Of a stretch of DNA of 63,759 bases, positions 8,685 through 16,720 are shown piece after piece (position 1 is the first letter of the stretch; the number at the start of each line of letters is the position of its first letter). Source of the stretch: Phycisphaeraceae bacterium (GTDB taxonomy: Bacteria > Planctomycetota > Phycisphaerae > Phycisphaerales > Phycisphaeraceae); NCBI GenBank assembly GCA_029260655.1, contig JAJDCU010000007.1, positions 1-63,759 of the forward strand. The letters are read 5' to 3'. The notes below the pieces were generated by a model that saw nothing but the letters and a program-made list of their open reading frames with translations, was not told where the DNA came from and searched no databases. The translations under genes and the position numbers were made by a program.

Positions 8685-8978
8685 GCTGCGATCATAACCC
8701 AAGCGGACCCCCCGGCCACCCCCGCAGTGCCTTCGAAACACACGGGGATCTCATTCGCCGCCGTAACGCCCGACGCTGTACTTGCGTAAACATGATGGCC
8801 GGGCGGTGTCAGAGAGGAAGCGGGGTCCGGCCAGAATTAAATCAGCAAGGTGCGTGGGCACAAAAAATAACGAGGAAGATCCGGCCCGCGTGCCATAAGG
8901 CCGCTGGAGCTACGACCAACCCTACAAGCGCGTGACGGGCATCAGCGGACGCTCTTGATTAAAGAAAGGGGCCAAGCC
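8685..8978. other. GC-rich intergenic region with several short hairpins
   Basis: About 290 nt between divergent genes. GGCCGG and CCGGCC around 8813-8840 can pair, as can GTGC-gtg-GGCAC near 8850-8862. No known RNA family motif is visible, in particular not the SRP, tmRNA or RNase P core sequences. Confidence 0.4.
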
Positions 8979-9719
8979 ATGTCATCACTTCCCCCTACAC
9001 CCACGCCTGCAGGAAAGACCAGCCGTCCCCACGCCGCCAGCCACGCACCGCCCACCGAGGCCGTTAAACGGCAGGCACAGGAGGCCCCCGCCCTCGAGCA
9101 CCCGTCGATCGCTGCCCCGACCAACACCCAGCGGGTGCCGGCCGTGCCTGAACAGACCCCCACACACGGTTTAAGTCAGACGATCCTGCTAGCGTTGATC
9201 GGGCTGGCGTGTGTCGGCGCGGCGATCGGGCTTGCCTACTTGATGGGTGATTTCCGGCAGATGGGCCAATTCCTTGAAGATCCCACCGAATGGGCCAGCA
9301 CAGTGTCGTTGGCTGGGTACCCGTCAGCCCCGAGTTACCTGGGCCTGTTGTTGGCCTGGCCCGGTGGAAAGATCATCGCCTGGGCCCTGGTTATATGCAT
9401 GGGTATGGGCCTGATGTCCCTGCGTGCCGGACGGCGTCTGCCAATCGCCTTGCCGGCGAAGGTTCTGTCGATGACGGCCGCGGGATTGCTGCCGCTACTG
9501 ACGGTCGACTTCATGATCGCGTCGAACTTCGAATTCGTCAGCACACACGCGATGCCGACCGTGCTGCTGAACGATCCGGTCCGGCTGGGCGCCTGGGTGA
9601 GCGTGTTCCTGACCTGTGCCCTGATCATCTGCTTCGTCGCAGACGTTCTGGTCATCCGCTGGGCCTGGCGTCGCGAGGACCGTCTGCGTCTGGCGTATCT
9701 GGATGCGGCCGGGACCTGA
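8979..9719 (+). CDS. hypothetical four-helix membrane protein
   Basis: 246 residues from the ATG at 8979, which follows a purine-rich AAAGAAAGGGG. The first 70 residues are Pro/Ala-rich and probably disordered in the cytoplasm; four hydrophobic segments follow (for example ILLALIGLACVGAAIGLAYLM and VSVFLTCALIICFVADVLVI). I recognise no domain. It is followed after 85 nt by a secreted unknown on the same strand, so the two may be cotranscribed. Confidence 0.7.
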   Translation: MSSLPPTPTPAGKTSRPHAASHAPPTEAVKRQAQEAPALEHPSIAAPTNTQRVPAVPEQTPTHGLSQTILLALIGLACVGAAIGLAYLMGDFRQMGQFLEDPTEWASTVSLAGYPSAPSYLGLLLAWPGGKIIAWALVICMGMGLMSLRAGRRLPIALPAKVLSMTAAGLLPLLTVDFMIASNFEFVSTHAMPTVLLNDPVRLGAWVSVFLTCALIICFVADVLVIRWAWRREDRLRLAYLDAAGT

Positions 9720-9804
9720 GTTCGTTGTAACACCCCGTGCGGGCCCGACGTATCCATGGGTGAGACACGAGCATTCACCCCGCTTCAGCCGGAGAACAAT
9801 GACC

Positions 9805-10755
9805 ATGAAACACCTCCTCGCCACGACCGTAATCGCCGCCAGCCTGGCTGTAAGCCTGCCCGCTATTGCCGCCGAGCCGACACTGGTCCCGGCGGACGCG
9901 CGTTTTACGGTGACGCTCAACCCGTCGAGGCTGATGCAGAGCCGCCTTGGACAGACGATCCTTGACCGGGTCCGTATCGAAGAGCCGAATATCGACGAGG
10001 TCATCGACGAATTGTCCGAGACGGTCGGGATCGACCTGCGGACCGCCCTGGGTCAGACGACGCTTTTCGGGACGGGGTATCTGCGTGGTGATTTTGCGCT
10101 GGTGTCGGACATCGGGCCGACGTCGGGAAACATCAACGGGCTGCTGCTGGCGGCACCTGGGTACGACTCCAGCGTGTACCGCGAGAAGGTGATCGTGCAC
10201 TCGCTGCCAACCGAGGAGCAGCCGGGCCAGCCCAACCGGATTTACTGCGCGATGCCTAAGAACCCGGACACGGGATCGTTCTACCTGGTCGCGTCTTTCG
10301 ACCCGCAGCGGACCCGTGACATGATCGACCAGACGCTGGACACCAACGTGCGGCTGACTTCTGACGACCCTAACGAGGGGACGCTGCTCGAAGCATGGTT
10401 CAGCGGCCTGCCCGAGTTGGTCAGCGTCTCCCACGCCGGGGGCCCGCCTTCGACGGTGGCCAACCTGGTTCAGCAGGCACACCTGTCACTGAATGACGCG
10501 GGTGATTCCGTGGCGGGCGACCTGACCCTGACGATGTCCGACAACGTGCGTACCCAGCAGGTGTTCGAGCTGATGCGTGGCGGGCTGGCGATGCTGCAGC
10601 TGGCGGCGACGGCCGATCCCGAAGCCCAACCGTTGGCGGAGATTGGGAACATGTTCAATATCCAGCACGACCCGGAGGATCAGGATGTGACCGCCCGGTT
10701 CAACTGTTCGTATGACAAGCTTGATCAGCTGCTTGAAACCCTGGATGGCATGTAG
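9805..10755 (+). CDS. hypothetical secreted protein
   Basis: 316 residues with a clear signal peptide (MKHLLATTVIAASLAVSLP, then AIAAEP). The ATG at 9805 is preceded by GGAGA at the right distance; an ATG two codons upstream is less well placed. The mature part starts TLVPADARFTVTLNPSRL and contains a repeated alpha/beta pattern, similar in style to planctomycete proteins of the DUF3352 kind and to the secreted protein at 44527-46383. Function unknown. Confidence 0.75.
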   Translation: MKHLLATTVIAASLAVSLPAIAAEPTLVPADARFTVTLNPSRLMQSRLGQTILDRVRIEEPNIDEVIDELSETVGIDLRTALGQTTLFGTGYLRGDFALVSDIGPTSGNINGLLLAAPGYDSSVYREKVIVHSLPTEEQPGQPNRIYCAMPKNPDTGSFYLVASFDPQRTRDMIDQTLDTNVRLTSDDPNEGTLLEAWFSGLPELVSVSHAGGPPSTVANLVQQAHLSLNDAGDSVAGDLTLTMSDNVRTQQVFELMRGGLAMLQLAATADPEAQPLAEIGNMFNIQHDPEDQDVTARFNCSYDKLDQLLETLDGM

Positions 10756-10825
10756 CCGAGGCACCATCTTTGGGACCCCACCACGACGTACACTAATGGG
10801 AACGGCTCCCTCGCGTCATGGAATC

Positions 10826-10897
10826 GTTTAGCGGGCGATCGCAGATCGCCGGTCCAGGACACGGGGACACACGCGGATCTACGATCCGCCGCTAAAC
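10826..10897. repeat. three-stem inverted repeat with CCGCTAAAC arms
   Basis: Outer arms GTTTAGCGG (10826-10834) and CCGCTAAAC (10889-10897) pair perfectly. Inside are two further perfect hairpins, GGCGATC-gca-GATCGCC and GCGGATC-tac-GATCCGC. Single CCGCTAAAC words also occur between genes at 5833, 21659 and 39905. Confidence 0.85.
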
Positions 10898-10953
10898 GGG
10901 GCAAGTGACATCGAACGGTTTGCGAAGAACGATCCAGTCATAAACATCTGCCC

Positions 10954-11646
10954 ATGGACAGCACGTTGAGCGACAAGCGCCAGACAGGCACCGATCGACT
11001 GGACACGCTGAGCGAGGAAGTACTCGCCCGGCGTGTTCAGCTTGGGTGCGTCCACAGCTACGAAGAGCTGGACCGTCGGCTCCGTCCGAAGCTGGTGTAC
11101 CTGCTACACAAGCGCACCGGCAGCCGGGAGGACGCCGAGGATCTGGCGCAGCAGGCGCTGATGCGGGCGTACCAGAAGATCGACAGTTACGATCCCAAGC
11201 GCCGTTTTCGGTCGTGGCTATTTACGATCGCCGTGCGTCTGGCGATCGACGCCCATCGAAAACGGGGGATCCAAACCACGGGCGAGGGGATTGATCGTGC
11301 CGTGGATACGAAACCCGGGCCGGCCGAGACGGTGAGCCGGCTCGACGGGCAGAGGCGTCTGTGGGCCCTGGCGGACCGGGTGCTGGACCCGACGCAGCGG
11401 ACGGCCCTGTGGCTGCACTACGGCGAAGAACAAAAGGCCAAAGAGATCGCAAAAACCCTGGGGATCACGGCGGTGCATGTGCGTGTGCTTCTGTACCGAG
11501 CGAGGCGGGCGCTGATGGCGCACCTGGATGCGCCCGAGCAATCGCAAACTCAGCCAATGATGGGTCCGCCGGTGGAACCTGTGCCGGTGAAAGAAGCTGT
11601 CACGATTCGGAGTGACGCGAGCATAAATAAAGGAGCCGTGACATGA
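10954..11646 (+). CDS. ECF-type RNA polymerase sigma factor
   Basis: 230 residues. Region 2 spans about residues 38-105 (LRPKLVYLLHKRTGSREDAE, DLAQQALMRAYQKIDSYDP, FRSWLFTIAVRLAIDAHRK) and region 4 about 145-190 (TQRTALWLHYGEEQKAKEIA, TLGITAVHVRVLLYRARRAL). Extracytoplasmic-function sigma factors direct RNA polymerase to stress or envelope promoters. The last codons overlap the next gene by the sequence ATGA, so translation is coupled to the membrane protein that follows, a likely regulator. The C-terminal 40 residues are outside the sigma domains. Confidence 0.88.
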   Translation: MDSTLSDKRQTGTDRLDTLSEEVLARRVQLGCVHSYEELDRRLRPKLVYLLHKRTGSREDAEDLAQQALMRAYQKIDSYDPKRRFRSWLFTIAVRLAIDAHRKRGIQTTGEGIDRAVDTKPGPAETVSRLDGQRRLWALADRVLDPTQRTALWLHYGEEQKAKEIAKTLGITAVHVRVLLYRARRALMAHLDAPEQSQTQPMMGPPVEPVPVKEAVTIRSDASINKGAVT

Positions 11647-12305
11647 TCCGATGGCTATCACAACTGTGGGTCAGCGCATCGGTCGACCGCGGCGGACCGC
11701 CGTCTAGACTTTGGCGGTGGACGTTCGGGCGTCTCGCGTCGCACCGCCGGCTGGCCTCGCAGATGCGCCAACTCGACGGGCAACTCAAACGGCAGGCCAT
11801 CTCACAGCAGCGGGCGATCTCGCATGAGCGCCTGCCGGTCGGGCGTTACACACCACGACCGTCCGGGGCGGACGACGGGGCTGGTGCCACAGGTGCCGGG
11901 CTATTCGCGGGTAGCAGAGGCTGGCTGCGGCCGGCGCTGACGGCGGGGTCACTTGCCGTGGTGTTCGCGGTGGCCTGGGTCGCCTGGCCCGGTGAGCCAA
12001 CTGAGACACCCCAGGGGCTTCGCTCGATCACAACCGAATCGTTCGCACAGGTCTGGGGGCCGTTTGCCCGGCAGGCCGAGATGACCGGGCGGGCTTTACG
12101 TGACCAGACCACACAGGTTACGCAGCTGCCCCAAAGACTGCCGGCGATCGACCAGGTGGTCAACGACCTGGGCGAAGCGATCCAGTCGCCGATCCGGGAC
12201 GAGGCCCAGCGTTTCGCGGACGACCTGCGTGGGCCCTGGATCTACCTGGCGGGGCAACTGCCCAGGCCGCCGCGCGACCGACAACAGGCCCCAACCGAGG
12301 GTTAA
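11643..12305 (+). CDS. single-pass membrane protein coupled to the sigma factor, putative anti-sigma factor
   Basis: 220 residues; the ATG overlaps the stop of the sigma gene (ATGA). A basic N-terminal cytoplasmic part with RLASQMRQLDGQLKRQ is followed by one membrane helix (LTAGSLAVVFAVAWVAWP) at about residues 99-116 and a roughly 100-residue outer domain with no recognised fold. Size, topology and coupling fit an anti-sigma factor, but no zinc-binding HxxxCxxC motif is present, so the role is inferred from context only. Confidence 0.7.
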   Translation: MIRWLSQLWVSASVDRGGPPSRLWRWTFGRLASHRRLASQMRQLDGQLKRQAISQQRAISHERLPVGRYTPRPSGADDGAGATGAGLFAGSRGWLRPALTAGSLAVVFAVAWVAWPGEPTETPQGLRSITTESFAQVWGPFARQAEMTGRALRDQTTQVTQLPQRLPAIDQVVNDLGEAIQSPIRDEAQRFADDLRGPWIYLAGQLPRPPRDRQQAPTEG

Positions 12306-12539
12306 TCCATTGGGACTCACAAGCCAGTGAGCGGAAGCCGGACGTTTAGCCTCCGCCGATCGCAGCGGGCATGCCGCCTGGCGGAAAGTATCCATGAAGG
12401 CTGATCGGACGGGCCTGGGGGGATCCGGTCGGCCCTGAGAACAACCCGGCATGACCCGATGGGTCGCCAAAAGTCCGCCGGCGCGTACAATAACGCACCG
12501 CGTGTCGGTGGGTAGGGCGTGCTGGGAAAGGTCGATTAG

Positions 12540-13100
12540 TTGGAAAGCCAGGCATTCCGTGAACTAGCGATGGCCGAGATGGATTCGCTGTATCGCATGG
12601 CGATGCACCTTGCCCGTAACCCCGAAGACGCCTCGGACCTGATGCAGGAAACGTATCTCAAGGCGTTCAAGGCCGAGGCCCGTTTTGAGCTGCGCGAAGC
12701 GGGGGTTCGGCCGTGGTTATTCAAGATCCTGCACAACAACTTCTACACCCGTGTCGGCAAGAAGAGCCGTGAGCCGGTGCTGTCCGACGACCTGTCGTAT
12801 CAGCCCGGGCCCGGCGGCGACCCCAATGAGGCGGGCCCGGCCTGGGACCTTAAGCACCTGAACTGGGAGCAGGTGGACGACCGGCTGAAAAAAGCGATCC
12901 ACGACCTGCCTGAACACTACCGGGAGGTGCTGTTGCTGTGGGCGGTCGAGGGCCTGAAATACCGTGAGGTGGCCGAGGTGATGGGTGTGCCCCTTGGGAC
13001 GGTGATGAGCCGGCTATACCGGGCCCGGTCGATCCTGGCCCAGTCGCTGGGCGATCTGGCGGCGGAACACGGGATCGCCGTGGACGGGCCGGGGCCATAA
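12540..13100 (+). CDS. ECF-type RNA polymerase sigma factor
   Basis: 186 residues from a TTG start 9 nt after a GGGAAAGG site. Region 2: MDSLYRMAMHLARNPEDASD, LMQETYLKAFKA, RPWLFKILHNNFYTRV; region 4: HDLPEHYREVLLLWAVEGLK, YREVAEVMGVPLGTVMSRLY, RARSIL. It belongs to the RpoE-like ECF group common in planctomycetes. A TACAAT hexamer at 12486-12491 may be its promoter element. The anti-sigma-like gene at 13273 follows after 172 nt, which contains two short overlapping ORFs. Confidence 0.92.
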   Translation: MESQAFRELAMAEMDSLYRMAMHLARNPEDASDLMQETYLKAFKAEARFELREAGVRPWLFKILHNNFYTRVGKKSREPVLSDDLSYQPGPGGDPNEAGPAWDLKHLNWEQVDDRLKKAIHDLPEHYREVLLLWAVEGLKYREVAEVMGVPLGTVMSRLYRARSILAQSLGDLAAEHGIAVDGPGP

Positions 13101-13190
13101 AATCGTCTCTGACAAACAGGAAGGGGCCGATCCCCGATAATACCGCCGTAGGCGATCAGCCAGCAACCAACGAGCAGACAGAAGGATTTT

Positions 13191-13283
13191 TTGTGGTTCT
13201 GGGGCAATTCCGGGAAGAAACAGGACGCCCGGTGGGTTACTCCCCGGGGCAGTTCACACAGGCAGTGCCATCATGACGACTGA
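13191..13283 (+). other. possible short ORF(s) between sigma factor and anti-sigma factor genes
   Basis: After AAGGA (13182-13186) two overlapping small frames begin. TTG at 13191 opens 30 codons starting (M)WFWGNSGKKQ and ending inside the next gene. GTG at 13193 opens 27 codons whose TGA overlaps the next start as ATGA (13273-13276). Either could couple translation to the anti-sigma gene. Both are too short to call a gene from sequence alone. Confidence 0.3.
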
Positions 13284-14154
13284 CAGACCCATGAAAAACG
13301 ACGACCAGACCCTCGCGGCGTTTGCCGACGGGGAACTCACCGGCGAGCAGAACCTGGAGGTTCTGCGCCAGATGTCTAACGACCCCGACACCGCCGAGCG
13401 GGTCGCCCAACACCAGCAACTGCGTCAGGCGGTGGCCCGTGCGATGGATGACCCGTCGCTGACGACCCCGGCAGTGCTGCGTGACCAGATCGCCCAATTG
13501 GCGGCAACCGTGCAGGCCGACCCCCCGGCGGACGCCGCGCCACCCGCTTCAGACCAACGTACACCGGTGCTGGCTGTGATCGGCCGATGGCTGCCCGCGG
13601 CGGTCGCGGCGCTGTTTTTCATCGGGGCCCTGACCGCCCTGAGCATCGCCGACAGGACCGGCCCCCAGTTGATCACCTCCGCCAACGTCATCAACGCCTC
13701 GATGATCGACGACTTCGGCGCCAGGCATTTCAAGTGCTCTCGCAAGATCACCCCGATGGCTCAGACCGATCTGTTCCCCCGCGACCTGGCCGCCCTGCCG
13801 GGCGAACTGAGCGATTACTTCGATCAGCCGATCGACCCGGACGTGCTGAACCTCTCGTCGGTCGGCTATGAGTTTGACATGGCCGGGCTGTGCATCGTCC
13901 CCGGCAAAGGCGCTGTCCACCTGATCTACACCGCCCAGGCCCCCGATGGGCAGATCGATGCGCTGAGCCTCTGGCTTAGACCCGTTGACGCCGACTCGGG
14001 CATCGAGCCCAACCAACTCTACACCGCGGCCGAGCCCAGCAAGAACTTCCCCATGCTCGTCTGGCGTCACGGTGATATGGCCTACCACCTCGTCGGGGAC
14101 TCCTACGACGCGGTCCAAAGGGCTTTTGACGCCATCAGCGCTTACCAGGATTAA
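13273..14154 (+). CDS. membrane-anchored anti-sigma factor-like protein
   Basis: 293 residues. The N-terminal cytoplasmic part (DDQTLAAFADGELTGEQNLE and VAQHQQLRQAVARAM) matches the short helical anti-sigma domain, though the HxxxCxxC zinc motif is missing. One membrane helix at about residues 97-118 (WLPAAVAALFFIGALTALSI) leads to a ~170-residue outer domain ending LVGDSYDAVQRAFDAISAYQ. Position after the ECF sigma factor supports the role. An ATG 6 codons downstream is a possible alternative start. Confidence 0.8.
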   Translation: MTTDRPMKNDDQTLAAFADGELTGEQNLEVLRQMSNDPDTAERVAQHQQLRQAVARAMDDPSLTTPAVLRDQIAQLAATVQADPPADAAPPASDQRTPVLAVIGRWLPAAVAALFFIGALTALSIADRTGPQLITSANVINASMIDDFGARHFKCSRKITPMAQTDLFPRDLAALPGELSDYFDQPIDPDVLNLSSVGYEFDMAGLCIVPGKGAVHLIYTAQAPDGQIDALSLWLRPVDADSGIEPNQLYTAAEPSKNFPMLVWRHGDMAYHLVGDSYDAVQRAFDAISAYQD

Positions 14155-14234
14155 GCCGGGCCCGGTCCTCACAGAGCCTCTCCCGCCGCCGACATGCCGT
14201 ACGGTGACAGCCCGGTCCACCGCCGCCTAAAACC

Positions 14235-14264
14235 TTGACCAAAAGCGTGTTTGCGTGGTACAAT
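14235..14264 (+). promoter_or_regulatory. putative sigma-70 promoter of ilvB leader
   Basis: TTGACC (14235-14240) and TACAAT (14259-14264), spacer 18 nt. The expected transcription start (about 14271) is only 1-3 nt before the ATG of the leader ORF. Confidence 0.65.
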
Positions 14265-14272
14265 GCCCGCTT

Positions 14273-14350
14273 ATGCTGTCTGATGGAACCCAAGCCCTGA
14301 TCCTCACCGACCTGCCGGCACAAACGGCCGTGGGGGTCGTTGTTAGCTGA
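14273..14350 (+). CDS. putative ilvB leader peptide rich in Leu/Ile/Val
   Basis: A 25-codon ORF, MLSDGTQALILTDLPAQTAV followed by GVVVS and a stop. Nine of 25 residues are branched-chain amino acids: four Leu, one Ile, four Val, with three Val in a row just before the end. It lies directly downstream of a promoter and 163 nt upstream of ilvB. Leader peptides rich in the end-product amino acids regulate ilv operons by attenuation in E. coli (ilvB, ilvG). No textbook terminator with a T run is visible between it and ilvB, so the mechanism could differ. Confidence 0.55.
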   Translation: MLSDGTQALILTDLPAQTAVGVVVS

Positions 14351-14513
14351 GCGGAAGACCCGCACCGCCCATCGGCCAAGGGCGCGACTCAATACCCAGG
14401 CGACCATCGGCCGCTTCATCCATCCGTCCGACAGACACGAAACTGACAACCGCACCAGACACGACCCGAAGCCGACTCGGCCGGGCTGTCACCAGATACG
14501 ATCGGATCGTCCC

Positions 14514-16301
14514 ATGCCCGCACACAGCAACCACCTGAACACCGAAACCATCGGGTACGCCGGCCCCGGTAAGCCGACCGACAAATACCTGGGGATGACC
14601 GGGGCCCAGATCTTCCACGACATGATGCGAGACCACGGCGTGGAGGCAATCTTCGGATACCCCGGCGGCGCGATCCTGCCGGTGTTCGACGCGATCCATG
14701 AGTCGCCGCACTTCAAGTTCATCCTCTCCCGCCACGAGCAGGGCGCAGGGCACATGGCCGAGGGCTACGCACGGGCGTCGGGGAAGGTCGGGGTGGTGCT
14801 GGTAACCTCCGGCCCCGGTGCGACCAACACCGTCACCCCGATGCAGGACGCCCTGATGGACGGCACGCCGCTGGTCGTTTTCGCCGGTCAGGTCGCCACC
14901 GGTGCGATCGGGTCCGACGCCTTCCAGGAGGCGGACATGACCGGGATCAGCCGGCCTTGCACCAAGTGGAACGTGCTGGTGAAAGACGTGGCGGACCTGC
15001 CGCGCGCGATCAACCAGGCGTTTTACATCGCCACAAGCGGCCGGCCGGGCCCGGTGTTCGTCGACCTGCCCAAGGACATGACCGCCAGTAAGCTTAGCGA
15101 GCCGGTCCATGACCAGCCGCACCTGCCGGGCTACCACATCCGCGAGCTGGGCACCTCCAGCGAGATCCAGCGCGTCGCCGAGATGATCAACGGCGCCAGC
15201 AAGCCGCTGCTATACGTCGGCCAGGGCGCGATCATCTCAGACGCGACCGACGTGCTGCGTAAGTGCGCAGAAAAAGCCAATATCCCCGTGACCACGACCC
15301 TCCAGGGGCTGGGCGCGTTCGACGAACACTCGCCCTTGTCGCTTAACATGCTGGGGATGCACGGCGCCGCCTACGCCAACTGGGCGGTGCGCGACGCCGA
15401 CTGCATCATCGCCGTGGGCGCGCGCTTCGACGACCGGGTGACCGGGAAGATCTCCGCGTTCGCGCCCGGGGCCCGCGCCGCCGAAGCCGAGGGACGCGGC
15501 GGGATCATCCACTTCGACATCGCGCCGGAGAACATCAACAAGGCCGTGCAGGTCACCATCGGCGTCGAGGGCGACGCACGGAAGAATCTGGAACTGTTGC
15601 TACCGCTGCTGCAAGACAACGACCGAGGCGACTGGCTTAAAACCGTACGCAAATGGAAAAGTGACCACCCCTTCGCCTACGACCACGACGAGCGGGAGTT
15701 CCACCTCAAGCCCCAGGCCGTGATCGAGGAGCTGTACAAGCAGACCCAGGGCGACGCGATCGTGACCACCGGCGTGGGCCAGCACCAGATGTGGGCCGCC
15801 CAGTTCTACAAGTTCAAAACCCCGCGCCAGTGCATCACCTCGGGCGGCCTGGGCACGATGGGCTACGGGGTGCCCGCGTCCGTCGGCGCCAAGCTCGCCT
15901 GCCCCGACACGCCGGTGGTCAATATCGACGGCGACGGGTCGTTCAGCATGACCGCCATGGAGATGACCACCGCCGCGCAGTACGGCATCGCCGCCAAGAG
16001 CATCATCCTCAACAACGATTTCCAGGGCATGGTCAAGCAGTGGCAGGATCTGTTCTACGAGGAACGCTACAGCCACACGCAGATGCACAACCCCGACTTC
16101 TGCAAGCTCGCCGAGGCGATGCGCTGCAAGGCCGTCCGCGTGACGAAGCTCAGCGACCTGCCCGCGAAGATGAAAGAGTTCCTCGACCACGACGGCCCGG
16201 CGATCCTCGAAGCCATGGTCGAAAAACACGAGCACGTCTACCCCATGCTCCCGGCGGGCAAGACCGTCGACGACATGGTCTTGGGCCCGGCGAAGAAGTA
16301 G
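14514..16301 (+). CDS. ilvB: acetolactate synthase large subunit
   Basis: 595 residues. The N-terminal TPP domain has FGYPGGAILPVFDAI and the catalytic Glu in HEQGAGHMAEGYARASG; SGPGATNTVTPMQDALMDGT and QVATGAIGSDAFQEADMTGI follow. The C-terminal TPP/Mg site is NIDGDGSFSMTAMEM...ILNND. The enzyme condenses pyruvate (or 2-oxobutyrate) to acetohydroxy acids, the first step of valine, leucine and isoleucine synthesis. The ATG at 14514 is preferred; an upstream TTG would overlap the leader region. The regulatory subunit ilvN and ilvC are not in the window. Confidence 0.96.
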   Translation: MPAHSNHLNTETIGYAGPGKPTDKYLGMTGAQIFHDMMRDHGVEAIFGYPGGAILPVFDAIHESPHFKFILSRHEQGAGHMAEGYARASGKVGVVLVTSGPGATNTVTPMQDALMDGTPLVVFAGQVATGAIGSDAFQEADMTGISRPCTKWNVLVKDVADLPRAINQAFYIATSGRPGPVFVDLPKDMTASKLSEPVHDQPHLPGYHIRELGTSSEIQRVAEMINGASKPLLYVGQGAIISDATDVLRKCAEKANIPVTTTLQGLGAFDEHSPLSLNMLGMHGAAYANWAVRDADCIIAVGARFDDRVTGKISAFAPGARAAEAEGRGGIIHFDIAPENINKAVQVTIGVEGDARKNLELLLPLLQDNDRGDWLKTVRKWKSDHPFAYDHDEREFHLKPQAVIEELYKQTQGDAIVTTGVGQHQMWAAQFYKFKTPRQCITSGGLGTMGYGVPASVGAKLACPDTPVVNIDGDGSFSMTAMEMTTAAQYGIAAKSIILNNDFQGMVKQWQDLFYEERYSHTQMHNPDFCKLAEAMRCKAVRVTKLSDLPAKMKEFLDHDGPAILEAMVEKHEHVYPMLPAGKTVDDMVLGPAKK

Positions 16302-16325
16302 GCGGGCAAGCGGAGTCGACTTCGC

Positions 16326-16658
16326 ATGATGAAGATCGGGACGTCTAGCAGGCGGGTAATCGCCGGGGCCCTTGCGGCGGCGCTGTTGTATGTCGGTTCA
16401 TACTCTATCCTGAGTATGCAGGGAACCTACGTCATGTACGTCGGAGCCGGGGCAGACGGTAGCGCGGATTGGTTCCCGCTGTGGTGCCAGAACATGACGC
16501 CCAGTCCGACGACAGGCCGATTGGATACAGAATATCCAAACATGCTCGGGTTCTTTTACTTACCGTTGCTGATTGCTGATCGTTCATTCGTGCATCCACA
16601 CCAAAAAGACTATTGGCAACAATTGACTCCCGATCAGCAGCTACATCATGTCAGATAA
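16326..16658 (+). CDS. hypothetical small exported or membrane protein
   Basis: 110 residues. One hydrophobic N-terminal segment (VIAGALAAALLYVGSYSILS) and a soluble part containing WFPLWCQNMTPSP and LGFFYLPLLIADRSFVHPH. Its base composition is visibly less GC-rich than the neighbours, especially in the second half. No family recognised. It starts 24 nt after ilvB but is probably not functionally linked. Confidence 0.55.
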   Translation: MMKIGTSSRRVIAGALAAALLYVGSYSILSMQGTYVMYVGAGADGSADWFPLWCQNMTPSPTTGRLDTEYPNMLGFFYLPLLIADRSFVHPHQKDYWQQLTPDQQLHHVR

Positions 16659-16708
16659 CACATCACGATAATGCGAGGCGGGGTTATGGCCACCGTTAGA
16701 AAAACAGC

Positions 16709-16714
16709 TATTAT
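16709..16714 (+). promoter_or_regulatory. -10 element TATTAT directly before a start codon
   Basis: TATTAT is separated from the ATG at 16721 by 6 nt, so transcription should start at the ATG. No ribosome binding site is present. The -35 region is weak. Confidence 0.5.
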
Positions 16715-16720
16715 CGTGAC

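Noticed and set aside
8805-8870. Possible SRP-type RNA (GTCAGAGAGGAAGC resembles part of the 4.5S motif)
   Set aside because: The conserved GGAAG..AGCA loop arrangement is not present and no matching long hairpin forms.
10954-14154. Zinc-binding anti-sigma (ZAS) factors
   Set aside because: Neither partner protein has the HxxxCxxC motif; only position and topology support an anti-sigma role.
14351-14513. Classical rho-independent attenuator upstream of ilvB
   Set aside because: Short hairpins are possible (for example GCCG-act-CGGC near 14471) but none is followed by a T run.
7741-16671. Shared 13-mer ATAACACATCACG at about 7742 and 16658
   Set aside because: A 13-nt match between two sites is expected by chance many times in 64 kb; no larger similarity around it.
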